The position numbers and the translations under genes are program-made. This document shows, piece by piece, positions 47,371 through 57,100 of a stretch of 64,000 nt of DNA. The number at the start of each line of letters is the position of its first letter. The first letter of the stretch is position 1. Under the pieces are notes generated by a model. The model was not told the DNA's origin and made no database searches. It was given only the letters and a program-made list of their open reading frames with translations. Source of the stretch: Bacteroidales bacterium (GTDB lineage: Bacteria > Bacteroidota > Bacteroidia > Bacteroidales > UBA10428); assembly GCA_016931575.1 (NCBI GenBank), contig JAFGEO010000144.1:1-64000 (forward strand). The letters run 5' to 3'.

Positions 47371-49170
47371 ATGAAGAATTACACCCAAAAAATTGTAGAG
47401 AAATACCATCATGACAAAACCCGTCTGATGGATATTCTCATCGCTGTTCAGTCGGAGTATGGCTACATCTCATCAGAATCCATTGCTCTGATTGCTCATG
47501 AGCTGAAAATGTCTGATGTGGACGTCGAGCAAACGGTGTCCTTCTATCACTTTTTCTCTGCTCAACCGACTGGTAAATTTTCCATTTTTCTGAACAACAG
47601 TGCGGTAGCTAATATGATGGGGAGGGAAGAAGTTGCTACTGCACTTGAACAGGAGACAGGAATAAAGTTTGGTCAGGTTACCCCGGATGGATTAATCGGA
47701 CTTTTTGAGACTTCCTGCATAGGTATGAACGACCAGGAACCTGCCGCGATCATTAATAACCGGATTTTCACGAAGCTTACCTCTTTCAGGGTTAAGGAGA
47801 TCATCCGGGATATTAAGGATGGAAAAAAAATCGAGGAACTGTATTCCGCCAGCTTTGGTGACGGTGCCAATCGCGATGTCTCGGTACAATCGGTGGTTTC
47901 TAACAATATTCGGAAGATTGGTCCAATATTGGACCCCAACTATAAGATCGGTGAAGCGATCAGGAAGATCACGAAGATGACCCCCCTCGAGGTGATCGAT
48001 GAGGTGAAGAATTCCAGTGTCAGGGGAAGGGGAGGAGCTGGGTTCCCCACAGGTTTGAAATGGGAATTTTGCCGTAATGCCAAAGGTGAAAGAAAGTATA
48101 TTTTTTGTAATGCTGATGAAGGAGAACCCGGTACTTTCAAAGACAGGGTAATCCTGACAGAACTCCCCAGACTTTTATTTGAGGGGATGGTAATTGCCGG
48201 CTATGCAGTAGGGGCGACTGAAGGAATCCTCTATATCCGTTACGAATACAAATACCTCGAGACCTACCTTGAGAAGATCCTGGAAGCAGCCCGTAAGAAG
48301 AATTACCTGGGTAAAGATATCATGGGTAAAAAAGGATTCGATTTTGATATCCGGATACAGTTTGGTGCCGGAGCGTACGTTTGCGGGGAGGAATCCGCCC
48401 TGATCGAATCTGCGGAGGGAAAACGGGGAGAACCTCGTGACAGGCCGCCATTCCCTGTGGAAAAAGGATATCTCGAAATGCCAACTATCGTCAATAATGT
48501 TGAAACGCTCTGTTCAGTGGTGAAGGTTATACTAAATGGAGCGGAATGGTATCGTTCCTTCGGTACAGCTGAATCAACAGGGACCAAGCTGCTCAGTATT
48601 TCAGGAGACTGCAGGAACCCGGGTGTGTATGAAGTAGCCTGGGGCTTTTCGGTTAATGATATCCTGGCTATGGTTGGAAAAAGTGCCAATGTACAGGCAG
48701 TTCAGGTCGGAGGTCCGTCAGGTTCACTGATCGGCCCGGACGAGTTCAGCCGAAACCTTGGATATGAGGACCTGGCCACCGGGGGTTCCCTGATTATCTT
48801 CGGGGAACACAGAAATCTGCTGAAAGATGTTGTTCTGAATTTCATGGATTTCTTCATTGAAGAATCCTGTGGAAGCTGTTCCACCTGCCGGATACTACCC
48901 AGCGTGCTTCGGACAAAACTCCTGAAAATTATGAATGCCCGCGGCGTTCAACAGGATATCGAAGATATGGTTAACTGGAGCGGGTTCCTGAAGGCCAGTC
49001 GCTGTGGTCTGGGTCAGACTGCCGCTAATCCAATTATAACTTCCATTAAAAATTTCCGTCACCTATACGAAGCCAGGGTTCAGAGCCGTAAGGAGTATGA
49101 TACGGGCTTTGACCTGACTAAAGCAGTTATTGAAGCTTGCGAAGTAACCGGAAGAGTGCCAAATATCTAA
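47371..49170 (+). CDS. hoxF: HoxF-like NuoE/NuoF fusion subunit of the NAD-coupled [NiFe] hydrogenase
   Basis: The 599-residue subunit fuses a NuoE-like N-terminal domain (~1-150) to a NuoF-like NAD/FMN domain ('GRGGAGFPTGLKW', 'GAGAYVCGEESAL') and the 4Fe-4S site 'ESCGSCSTCR' plus a later Cys. In the NuoE-like domain only Cys116 ('ETSCIGMN') remains of the four 2Fe-2S ligands; the others are replaced around residues 75-80 and by Asn120, so this domain probably holds no cluster, as in other HoxF proteins. It is the site of NAD(H) reaction. ATG 47371 is preferred to a TTG two codons earlier. Confidence 0.93.
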   Translation: MKNYTQKIVEKYHHDKTRLMDILIAVQSEYGYISSESIALIAHELKMSDVDVEQTVSFYHFFSAQPTGKFSIFLNNSAVANMMGREEVATALEQETGIKFGQVTPDGLIGLFETSCIGMNDQEPAAIINNRIFTKLTSFRVKEIIRDIKDGKKIEELYSASFGDGANRDVSVQSVVSNNIRKIGPILDPNYKIGEAIRKITKMTPLEVIDEVKNSSVRGRGGAGFPTGLKWEFCRNAKGERKYIFCNADEGEPGTFKDRVILTELPRLLFEGMVIAGYAVGATEGILYIRYEYKYLETYLEKILEAARKKNYLGKDIMGKKGFDFDIRIQFGAGAYVCGEESALIESAEGKRGEPRDRPPFPVEKGYLEMPTIVNNVETLCSVVKVILNGAEWYRSFGTAESTGTKLLSISGDCRNPGVYEVAWGFSVNDILAMVGKSANVQAVQVGGPSGSLIGPDEFSRNLGYEDLATGGSLIIFGEHRNLLKDVVLNFMDFFIEESCGSCSTCRILPSVLRTKLLKIMNARGVQQDIEDMVNWSGFLKASRCGLGQTAANPIITSIKNFRHLYEARVQSRKEYDTGFDLTKAVIEACEVTGRVPNI

Positions 49171-49182
49171 ACCAGAAACACA

Positions 49183-49881
49183 ATGAGTCACGTAGTAAAA
49201 ATTACCATAGACGGTGTCGAGTGCATGGCAACCAGCGGTCAATATATCATTGATGTCGCCAAAGAGAACGGTATTTACATCCCTACACTTTGTAATTATC
49301 CGGGAGTGAAACCCAAGGGTAGTTGCCGGATTTGCACGGTTAAAGTTAATGGCAGGATGATGACAGCCTGCACAACCCCTGTTAGTGAGAATATGGAGAT
49401 CGATAACACCAGCGGGGATATAGTTGAACTTCGGAAAGCAATCATCGAATTGTTGTTCATTGAAGGGAACCATTTTTGTCCGGCATGTGAGAAGAGCGGT
49501 AACTGTGAATTGCAGGCCCTGGCTTACCGATATTCCATGATGGTTCCCCGTTTTCCATACACCTTTCCCCAAAGGCAGGTGGACGCTCAAAACCCAAAGC
49601 TTGTGAAAGACCAGAACCGGTGTATCCTTTGTAAACGTTGCATCCGGGCAATTCATGACGCGGATGGAAGAGCAATATTTGCCTACCACAAACGTGGAAA
49701 TAAGGTCGAAATCTGCCTCGACCCTAAAATCGGGAAGAATCTGTCAGATGAGCTGGCCCAGAAAGCCATGGATGTCTGCCCTGTCGGTGCCCTGCTCGTC
49801 AAAGAGAAAGGATTTGATCAACCTATAGGTGAACGCAAATACGATAAGGAACCTATCGGAAGTGATATTGAAAAATTATAA
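49183..49881 (+). CDS. hoxU: HoxU-like diaphorase subunit
   Basis: The 232-residue protein is the NuoG N-terminal-like subunit that links the flavin subunit to the hydrogenase. It has a 2Fe-2S site ('TLCNYPGVKPKGSCRICTV' and a later Cys), a His-Cys3 4Fe-4S site ('NHFCPACEKSGNCELQ'), and a 4Fe-4S set 'CILCKRCIRAIHD' with a further Cys in 'MDVCPVGAL'. The length is typical of HoxU. It is 12 bases after hoxF. Confidence 0.93.
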   Translation: MSHVVKITIDGVECMATSGQYIIDVAKENGIYIPTLCNYPGVKPKGSCRICTVKVNGRMMTACTTPVSENMEIDNTSGDIVELRKAIIELLFIEGNHFCPACEKSGNCELQALAYRYSMMVPRFPYTFPQRQVDAQNPKLVKDQNRCILCKRCIRAIHDADGRAIFAYHKRGNKVEICLDPKIGKNLSDELAQKAMDVCPVGALLVKEKGFDQPIGERKYDKEPIGSDIEKL

Positions 49882-49906
49882 TGGATATCATCTAAATTAA
49901 ATCATA

Positions 49907-50455
49907 ATGAGTAAACCAATTGTTGCCACTACTTCACTGGCAGGATGTTTCGGATGCCATATGTCCCTTCTGGATATCGACGAACGCATCCTGGACCTCA
50001 TTGAGCTTGTTGAGTTCAATAAATCTCCTATAAACGACATTAAAAAGTTTACCAAAAAATGTGATATCGGCTTAATCGAAGGGGGATGCTGTAACAGTGA
50101 AAATGTTCATGTTTTAAAGGATTTCAGGGAAAATTGCAAAATCCTTATCTCAGTCGGTGAGTGCGCCATTATGGGCGGATTACCTGCCATGAGGAATGGA
50201 ATACCCATCAGGGAATGCCTTGAAGAAGCCTACCTGAACGGTCCTTCGGTGAAAAACAATACGGAGAAGATTATTCCCAATGACCCGGAGATCCCAATTA
50301 TGCTTGACAGGGTATATCCTTGTCATGAGGTGGTCAAGATAGATTTTCACCTGCCGGGATGCCCCCCAAGGGCCGATCTGATCTGGGATGCGCTTGTGGC
50401 ACTTATCACGGGCAGTGAGCTAAAACTGCCTTATGAAGTTGTTAAATTTGATTAA
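49907..50455 (+). CDS. hoxY: HoxY: small subunit of the [NiFe] hydrogenase
   Basis: The 182-residue small subunit holds the proximal 4Fe-4S cluster. The ligands begin with 'SLAGCFGCHMS' (Cys14, Cys17) and continue with 'VGECAIMGG' and 'LPGCPPR'. It has no Tat signal, so the enzyme is cytoplasmic, as expected for group 3d. It lies between hoxU and hoxH in the normal order. Confidence 0.95.
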   Translation: MSKPIVATTSLAGCFGCHMSLLDIDERILDLIELVEFNKSPINDIKKFTKKCDIGLIEGGCCNSENVHVLKDFRENCKILISVGECAIMGGLPAMRNGIPIRECLEEAYLNGPSVKNNTEKIIPNDPEIPIMLDRVYPCHEVVKIDFHLPGCPPRADLIWDALVALITGSELKLPYEVVKFD

Positions 50456-50464
50456 TCCTGAACT

Positions 50465-51916
50465 ATGGGACAGAAAATTACTATAGAACCCGTAACCCGG
50501 GTCGAAGGACATGGAAAAGTTACCATTCACCTTGATAATGAAGGAAAGGTCACACAGACACGTCTGCATATTGTTGAATTCAGAGGATTTGAGCGTTTTG
50601 TGCAGGGACGCCCTTATTGGGAGGCCCCCGTACTGGTACAACGCTTATGCGGTATATGCCCGGTAAGCCACCATCTCGCTGCTGCAAAAGCACTCGACGT
50701 GATTGTTGGAGCCGGAACCGGAGATGGGCTGACTCCAACCGGAGAAAAAATGCGCAGGTTGATGCACTATGGACAAATATTCCAGTCACACTCCCTGCAC
50801 TTCTTCCACCTGGCTTCCCCGGATCTTCTATTCGGGTACGATGCTGATCCGCTGAAAAGGAACGTACTGGCCCTGGCTCTGGAAAACAAAGATCTGGCCG
50901 TTCAGGGTGTCATGATGAGAAAATTCGGACAGGAGATCATTGCCGCTACAGCTGGAAAGAAGATTCACGGTACGGGAGCCATTCCCGGGGGAATTAACAA
51001 GCATCTTTCAAAAGAGGATAAGGAACGGTTCCTTCATGGTGCCGATCCTCTGAATATTGATACCATGATCGAATGGTCGCAGGCAGCACTTGAATTTTTC
51101 CACGACTATCACGATAAGAATAAGGCTGTTATTGATGATTTTGTGGATTTCCCCTCCAGCTACCTGAGTCTTGTTGGAAAGGACGGCTCACTCGATCTGT
51201 ATCATGGTGTGCTTAGGGCAAAAGATAAGGACGGAAAGATCATTCTCCATGATGTGGATTACCAGGACTACCTGAGGTATATCGACGAAGAGGTCCGAAG
51301 CTGGAGCTATATGAAATTCCCCTATCTGAAAGATTTCGGTAAAGTGAATGGATGGTACTCGGTAGGTCCGCTGGCCCGTCTGAATAATGCAGATTTTATT
51401 GATACGCCTCTTGCCCAGGCTGAATTTGAAAAGTTCAGGGCATACTCCGGTGGCAGGATGAGCCATAAACCCATGCATGCCCACTGGGCCCGCCTGATCG
51501 AAATTCTTCACTCTGCTGAGAAAATCAGGGACCTTCTCCACGATCCTGACCTGATGGAAGGTGAACTCACCACCCGAGGCGAGAAAAAAATGGAGGGTGT
51601 CGGTCTTATCGAGGCTCCAAGGGGTACGCTCTTCCATCACTATAAGATCAATGACAGGGATCAGATAGAAATGTGTAACCTCATTGTTTCTACTACCAAT
51701 AATAACCAACCCATGAACAATGCGGTGAACCAGGTAGCCGTGAGAATGATGACCGGTCAGGAAGAGATTACTGAACCTATGATGAATGCAGTGGAAGTTG
51801 CCATCAGGGCATATGATCCCTGCCTGAGCTGTGCTACACATGCACTTGGACAAATGCCCCTGGAGATCTCACTCTTCAAGGGGGAGACACTGATTGACCT
51901 AAAGAGGAACCGATAA
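50465..51916 (+). CDS. hoxH: HoxH: large catalytic subunit of the [NiFe] hydrogenase
   Basis: The 483-residue catalytic subunit has both [NiFe]-binding motifs: N-terminal 'RLCGICPVSHH' (Cys62, Cys65) and C-terminal 'DPCLSCATH' (Cys453, Cys456). The 24 residues after His459 form the peptide removed by the endopeptidase after nickel insertion. It splits H2 and passes electrons through HoxY, HoxU and HoxF to NAD+. The protease gene follows after 2 bases. Confidence 0.96.
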   Translation: MGQKITIEPVTRVEGHGKVTIHLDNEGKVTQTRLHIVEFRGFERFVQGRPYWEAPVLVQRLCGICPVSHHLAAAKALDVIVGAGTGDGLTPTGEKMRRLMHYGQIFQSHSLHFFHLASPDLLFGYDADPLKRNVLALALENKDLAVQGVMMRKFGQEIIAATAGKKIHGTGAIPGGINKHLSKEDKERFLHGADPLNIDTMIEWSQAALEFFHDYHDKNKAVIDDFVDFPSSYLSLVGKDGSLDLYHGVLRAKDKDGKIILHDVDYQDYLRYIDEEVRSWSYMKFPYLKDFGKVNGWYSVGPLARLNNADFIDTPLAQAEFEKFRAYSGGRMSHKPMHAHWARLIEILHSAEKIRDLLHDPDLMEGELTTRGEKKMEGVGLIEAPRGTLFHHYKINDRDQIEMCNLIVSTTNNNQPMNNAVNQVAVRMMTGQEEITEPMMNAVEVAIRAYDPCLSCATHALGQMPLEISLFKGETLIDLKRNR

Positions 51917-51918
51917 GT

Positions 51919-52380
51919 TTGTCTGATCGAATTCTGATCTATGGTATCGGGAATCCCGGCAGACAGGATGATGCACTGGGAATCCTTCTTGTGGATAAGC
52001 TGGATGCCTGGCTGAAAGAAAATCCTCATGTCAGGGCGGAAACAGACCAGAATTATCAGCTAAATATCGAAGATGCTGATAGGATTGCAGATTTTGACAG
52101 AGTCGTTTTTGTTGATGCTTCTGTGCATGATATTGAGTCAACACTCCTTGAAAAAATCGTTCCCGATTTCAGGTCTGATTTCAGCATGCATTACGTGGAG
52201 CCATCCTTTGTTGTGGGTCTGTGTCACCAGGTCTTTGATCGTAAACCTGCCTGTTATCAGCTCCACATTAAAGCTTATGAATTCGAATTTATGAAGCCGC
52301 TTACCGAGGGCGGGAAAAAGAATCTGGAGATTGCGTTTAAGGAAATATTGGATTTTCTTCAACAAGCCCCCATGGTTTGA
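51919..52380 (+). CDS. hoxW: Hydrogenase maturation endopeptidase
   Basis: The 153-residue protease removes the C-terminal peptide of HoxH. It has the HyaD/HycI-family start 'ILIYGIGNPGRQDDALG', the second metal Asp in 'VVFVDASVHD' and the His in 'SMHYVEPSF'. It uses a TTG start 2 bases after the hoxH stop, with AGAGG about 10 bases upstream; no ATG is available before the conserved motif. Coupling to hoxH fits its dedicated role. Confidence 0.92.
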   Translation: MSDRILIYGIGNPGRQDDALGILLVDKLDAWLKENPHVRAETDQNYQLNIEDADRIADFDRVVFVDASVHDIESTLLEKIVPDFRSDFSMHYVEPSFVVGLCHQVFDRKPACYQLHIKAYEFEFMKPLTEGGKKNLEIAFKEILDFLQQAPMV

Positions 52381-52617
52381 TCATTGGAAGTGCCTTCTTT
52401 AACAATTTTTAATGCAGGTTAATAAAAATGTGCAAACCAAAACCTGGAATGTGCCGTTTACAAAGTTAAGCAGTTTTGAGAATTGATCTGATGAAGCTGA
52501 CAGGTCGACGGGATGTGCAATCATTTGTTTAGTAAATATTTTTGATTATCCCGGCGATATATACTAAATTGCCAGAAGAGATTGAATTTTTACTGCTAAG
52601 TTTAAATATGTGCCAAC

Positions 52618-52995
52618 ATGGAAGGAAATAAATGGGAAGGGAAAGTAATGCTTGTTGTGGAGGACGATGAAATAAGCCTCGAATTTCTTAAAGAATTATT
52701 TGAACCCTTTATGCTTGAATTGTTAACGGCATACAACGGTAAAGATGCAGTGGATATTTGCAGGGAAAATAAAAATATTGACCTCATTCTGATGGATGTG
52801 CAGCTCCCTGTGATGAACGGGCGGGAAGCCATGCTGGAAATAAAGAAGTTTCGACCCGAACTGCCTGTGATTGCCCAAACTGCTTTCGCAATGTCCGGCG
52901 ACCGGGAAAGATACCTTAATGAAGGCTTCGACTCATACATCTCAAAACCTATCAATGTTCAGGAATTACTTAACATCGTAGAAGCCTATTTTTAA
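52618..52995 (+). CDS. Single-domain response regulator (CheY-like receiver)
   Basis: The 125-residue receiver has the acidic pair 'VVEDDE', the phospho-acceptor Asp in 'DLILMDVQLPVMNG' (~60), the switch Thr in 'AQTAFAMSGD' and the Lys in 'YISKPINV'. It has no output domain. It probably works with a phosphorelay or hybrid kinase elsewhere; 237 bases separate it from the hoxW gene. A link to hydrogenase control is possible but unproven. Confidence 0.93.
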   Translation: MEGNKWEGKVMLVVEDDEISLEFLKELFEPFMLELLTAYNGKDAVDICRENKNIDLILMDVQLPVMNGREAMLEIKKFRPELPVIAQTAFAMSGDRERYLNEGFDSYISKPINVQELLNIVEAYF

Positions 52996-53020
52996 TTTTT
53001 CCCTGATGTGAAAACTCTTC

Positions 53021-53052
53021 TTTGGTTTTTGAGGGAAAACTTATTAGCTTTA
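53021..53052 (+). promoter_or_regulatory. Promoter of the 53081 lipoprotein gene
   Basis: TTTG (53021-53024), a 20-base spacer and TAGCTTTA (53045-53052) give the same -33/-7 layout as the hox promoter, 29 bases before the start codon. Confidence 0.5.
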
Positions 53053-53080
53053 AGCCATTAGTTTACTGAAACGGAAAATT

Positions 53081-54040
53081 ATGCGAAGAAACATTTTTCT
53101 TGCAGGAATTGTAATCATGGGTCTCCTGATTTTTTCCTGCACTTCTGGTGATAAATCAAAGGAAGATGCTAAAAGAGACCAGACAAAAGCAAAGAACCAG
53201 GCCTCTGCTGACGGTTCCATCGACCTGGAGAATTTTATTGGTGATGACTCCACCCTGGCCGCAGTAATGAGGGATATGCCAAATGCTGTTCTCGATGTTG
53301 ACGGACTGGGGCAGCCTATCTTTTACAACATGTACCTCGAGGTCGAATTGTCCAGCCTGTTTGATGCTGCAGGAGCCATCTTCAATCAGGAATTGCTTAA
53401 TTCGGTCAGTAAGGTGCCCGACTACCTGACTAGTTCGCAGCAGGCTGCAAACCTCGGAGTTTATGCCGTTGATCTTAGCTATGCCCGGGTTTTCAAACAG
53501 GTCCAGGTTGCCAGTAAATATTTTCATGGTATGAGAAAACTGGCTGAAGCACTGGAGATCCCTCTTGACTATTTTGAAAATACCATAAAGCGGTTTGAAG
53601 ATAATAATGAAAATATCGACTCGCTGATAGCTTTGGCAAATGAGGTGTATGTAACTACAGATGAATACCTGAAGGAAAACCGAAGGAACACAACCGCTGC
53701 CATTATAATTATGGGCGGATGGATTGAAGCCATGCACATTGCCCTGGACGTTGCCAGGGAAAGCCGTGATGCTGATATCATCGAGCGGTTGGTATACCAG
53801 AAAGCTTCACTCAGCAACCTGATCAAAATGCTTGAAGTGTATAAATCCCACAATGCTGTAGCCGGATACCTGCCAAAACTGGAAGAAATTAAGAAGGTAT
53901 TCGCAAATATTGACATTAAATTTGAAGCCGGCTTTAATTCTAACTCTGCAAAAGGGCAGAAAGCGATTGATCTGGCACTTCAGCAACTTGTTCCCCTGGA
54001 TAACGAGATTTCAGCCTTTAGGGCAGAATTAATACAATAA
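53081..54040 (+). CDS. Helical lipoprotein, unknown function
   Basis: The 319-residue protein has a lipoprotein signal ('IVIMGLLIFSCTSG', Cys20), a charged linker and a long, predominantly alpha-helical domain ('SSQQAANLGVYAVDLSYARV', 'RLVYQKASLSNLIKMLEVYK'). Similar lipoproteins of unknown role occur in other Bacteroidota; no enzyme motif is visible. It is monocistronic, with its own promoter and a strong terminator at 54067. Confidence 0.8.
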   Translation: MRRNIFLAGIVIMGLLIFSCTSGDKSKEDAKRDQTKAKNQASADGSIDLENFIGDDSTLAAVMRDMPNAVLDVDGLGQPIFYNMYLEVELSSLFDAAGAIFNQELLNSVSKVPDYLTSSQQAANLGVYAVDLSYARVFKQVQVASKYFHGMRKLAEALEIPLDYFENTIKRFEDNNENIDSLIALANEVYVTTDEYLKENRRNTTAAIIIMGGWIEAMHIALDVARESRDADIIERLVYQKASLSNLIKMLEVYKSHNAVAGYLPKLEEIKKVFANIDIKFEAGFNSNSAKGQKAIDLALQQLVPLDNEISAFRAELIQ

Positions 54041-54066
54041 CATTGACCTGATTGAATTGAAAACAG

Positions 54067-54092
54067 AGCCTGATTTTTCAGGCTTTTTTTTT
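54067..54092 (+). terminator. Terminator after the helical lipoprotein gene
   Basis: Stem AGCCTGA / TCAGGCT (54067-54073, 54078-54084), TTTT loop and nine T residues; a standard Rho-independent terminator. Confidence 0.92.
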
Positions 54093-54193
54093 ACCTGGGA
54101 TTATTCCTGGACTGAGGAGTTAATCCTTAAAAAAATCTGATATTTTTATGGAAACTTCGCAGTAGATGTATCCTTTCAGAAAACTATAGTCCA

Positions 54194-57100
54194 ATGAAAT
54201 CAATCCTAACCTCCCCTAAGGTACTTACACTTCTTGTATTTTCATTCTACTTCCTTCCGGCAAAGAGCCAGAAAATACTGGAAAGCAGGCATTCAAGCTA
54301 TTATACCTATATTTTCTCGATCACAGACATGGAGGCCCTGAAGGTGTACCGAAGGAGTGTATGGGAAGTCGATGAAAGTTTTTTTCACTCACTGGTGGAT
54401 TCTTTCCCAACTGATGAAAAATACTCAGGGAAACTGGCTCCCGGACACTACCTGAAGGTCCATGCCGAGGAAAACCGACAAAAAGTTGCGATCACAAGTA
54501 TTTCTGATTTTGAAGTTTTTATACTCGACAATGGTGTTGATCTGATTGTTCAGGTATACGATCTTCAGGGGAATATTATCCCTGATGCAGCGGTTAGCGT
54601 CCGGGGGAAAAACCTTCATTACAGGAAATCAACCCGCTCGTATACCGACAGTAAGTCAAACCAGAAAGGTATACTGAAAGTCTCGTACAACGGGCAAAGA
54701 GCCTATTTTGACCTGAATCGTCACTATAATAACTCCTGTTTTAAACGGGGACTCAGAAAGCTGGTGTATGGGACACCGGTTAAGTATGTCTGGATCCCGG
54801 TCAATTTTATCGTCAGGATACCGGTTGACGGGGTGAGATCTGTGATCAGGCTATGGCCGGTTGGGACAATCTCAAGGATAACGACTTTCTTCAGACAAAG
54901 TTTTGAACGTATTGCCTGCCGGTTCAATGAGTATTATTGTGAGAACTACATCCTGAATAAATTCACCAACCGTTATTCCGGGTACATGGTCTTCAACCAA
55001 CCCAAATACCGCCCTGGCGATACGGTTAGGTTCAAAGCCTATATTATCGATAAAAAAGGAAAGCCACTGAATAAACCCGTGGATGTTATGCTGGAAGGGT
55101 ATCGTACGGAAATCAAACTGAATCACCTGTCCCCTTATTGTAAGGGAGGGTACAGCTATGAATTTCTTTTGCATGACTCCCTGGATCTCAAACTTGACAG
55201 TCGGTACAGCGTTGAATTGAGAAAAAACAACCGGAAAATCTATTTCAGCAAAGACTTCAGCTACGAGGATTATGAGCTGGGGAAAAATAAGCTGGAGCTT
55301 CGTCTCGGGCAAGCTGACCACTATCGGGACCAGGAAATGATGCTTTATGTAAAAGGCACTGATGAGAACGATCTGAACCTGCCTGATGCAAGGCTTGAAG
55401 TTTTGCTGACCCCCGGTTCCATTAACAATATAATTGGCGCGAATGTTTTTATTCCGGATACCATCTTTTATACGGAAATCCCACTGGACCCAGGCGATGA
55501 AACCAGGATCCCGATTTCAGATTCCCTTTTTCCCGAAGTGAACATCGACTATTCGATTGATGTCCGATTACTGACCAGCGACAACGAGGTGATCGCCGGG
55601 AGCGAAAAGCTGACTTACTATTATGAAAGGGAGAACTTCACCATGGATCTGAAAATGGATTCCATAAAGTTTGAATATGAGAAAAACGGTGTTTCTGAGA
55701 ATCGGGAAGTTTCCATTCATGCTCTTGATAACTATGGAAATGAAACACTGATGTTCGAGGGAAAGGTTCCCTGTATGCTTGAACTGGATCCATTCTATGC
55801 ATCGTATCGCATCAAAACCGATAGTATGGTGCAAACTTTCCTGATCGCCCAACAGCCTTCCTTGTTGAAATGTTTTTCGGACCGTACAGCTGATTCGATC
55901 AATATTGTCGTTGATAATCCCAGGAAGCTGCCTTTTAACTATACCCTTTATCGCCGGAATACTAAGATCAGAAGTGACTATACCGACTCTCTGGATCTGA
56001 CGGATAAAACTGCCGGGAAGCAGCACTATTTCATCAGCATTCAGTATTTGTGGGGCGGGAAAATGCAAAGGGATGAATACCGTATCCCGCTGGTTGAGAA
56101 TCACCTGAATGTTTCTGTTAAACAACCAAAACTGGTTTATCCGGGTCAAACCTCTACCATTGAGGTTCAGGTGACGGATGCAGAAGGAAAGCCTGTTGAA
56201 GGAGTGGACCTGACAGCCTATTCTCTTACCAGTAAATTCAAGTATTCTCCGCCTGAACTACCCGCACTCGAAAAATCCCGGAGCAACCGGACGGTTATCA
56301 ACAGTTTCACTCTGGGTGAGTTCCCAGCAGGGGGGCAATATGGGAGACGGCTGAATTATGATACCTGGAAAGTGATGGCTGGTTTGGATTCGATAGAATA
56401 TTACCGTTTCCTCTATCCGGGAGATTCTATTTACCAAACCTCCTATAAAACCAAGAGGGGTATTACCCAGTTTGCTCCTTTTGCAGTATTTAAGGGCGAG
56501 ATTGAGCCGGTATATGTGGTATATTTTGATAATCATCCCGTATACCTTGGATGGGCTACCAACAATTCCCCATATTCCTTCATGGCTTTTAGCGGTTATC
56601 ACAGGGTGAAGATCCGGACTCTCAACAAAATTATAACTGTAGACAGCGTTTGGGTTGAGCGCGGTATGAAGACCATAATGAGTGTCGACCTGGAATCAAA
56701 ACATCCACTTGTTCGCATGGAAAAGGCGGAGAATAAGCTAAGTGATGCTGAGAAACGTGCCTTATACCCCTATTTCTTCCCCTACAGGAATAACTTTGGA
56801 GAAAATTTGGCCTATATAGAACAATTTGGTAAAATTCAGTTGCTTAATCCCTCCCTGAAGTCATACCCCCGGGATATGATCGGAGGGCCTGTTTCGGGGC
56901 AGTGGACCTTTCACCTCCTGGATAGTTTTTCTACAACTTTTAATCATGACCCCAATTACGAATATGAATTTTCTAAGGGTTTACTGAAAATGACGAGCTA
57001 TGATGATTGGAAGTATCCGAAGTACATATACTCTCATCCAAGGATCCCCTTACTCAATGAAGAAGTACTGACAAAATCTTCGGTCGATCTGCTATGGGAA

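Noticed and set aside
51188-51853. Minus-strand open frame opposite hoxH
   Set aside because: Antisense to the catalytic subunit, which is certain from its motifs.
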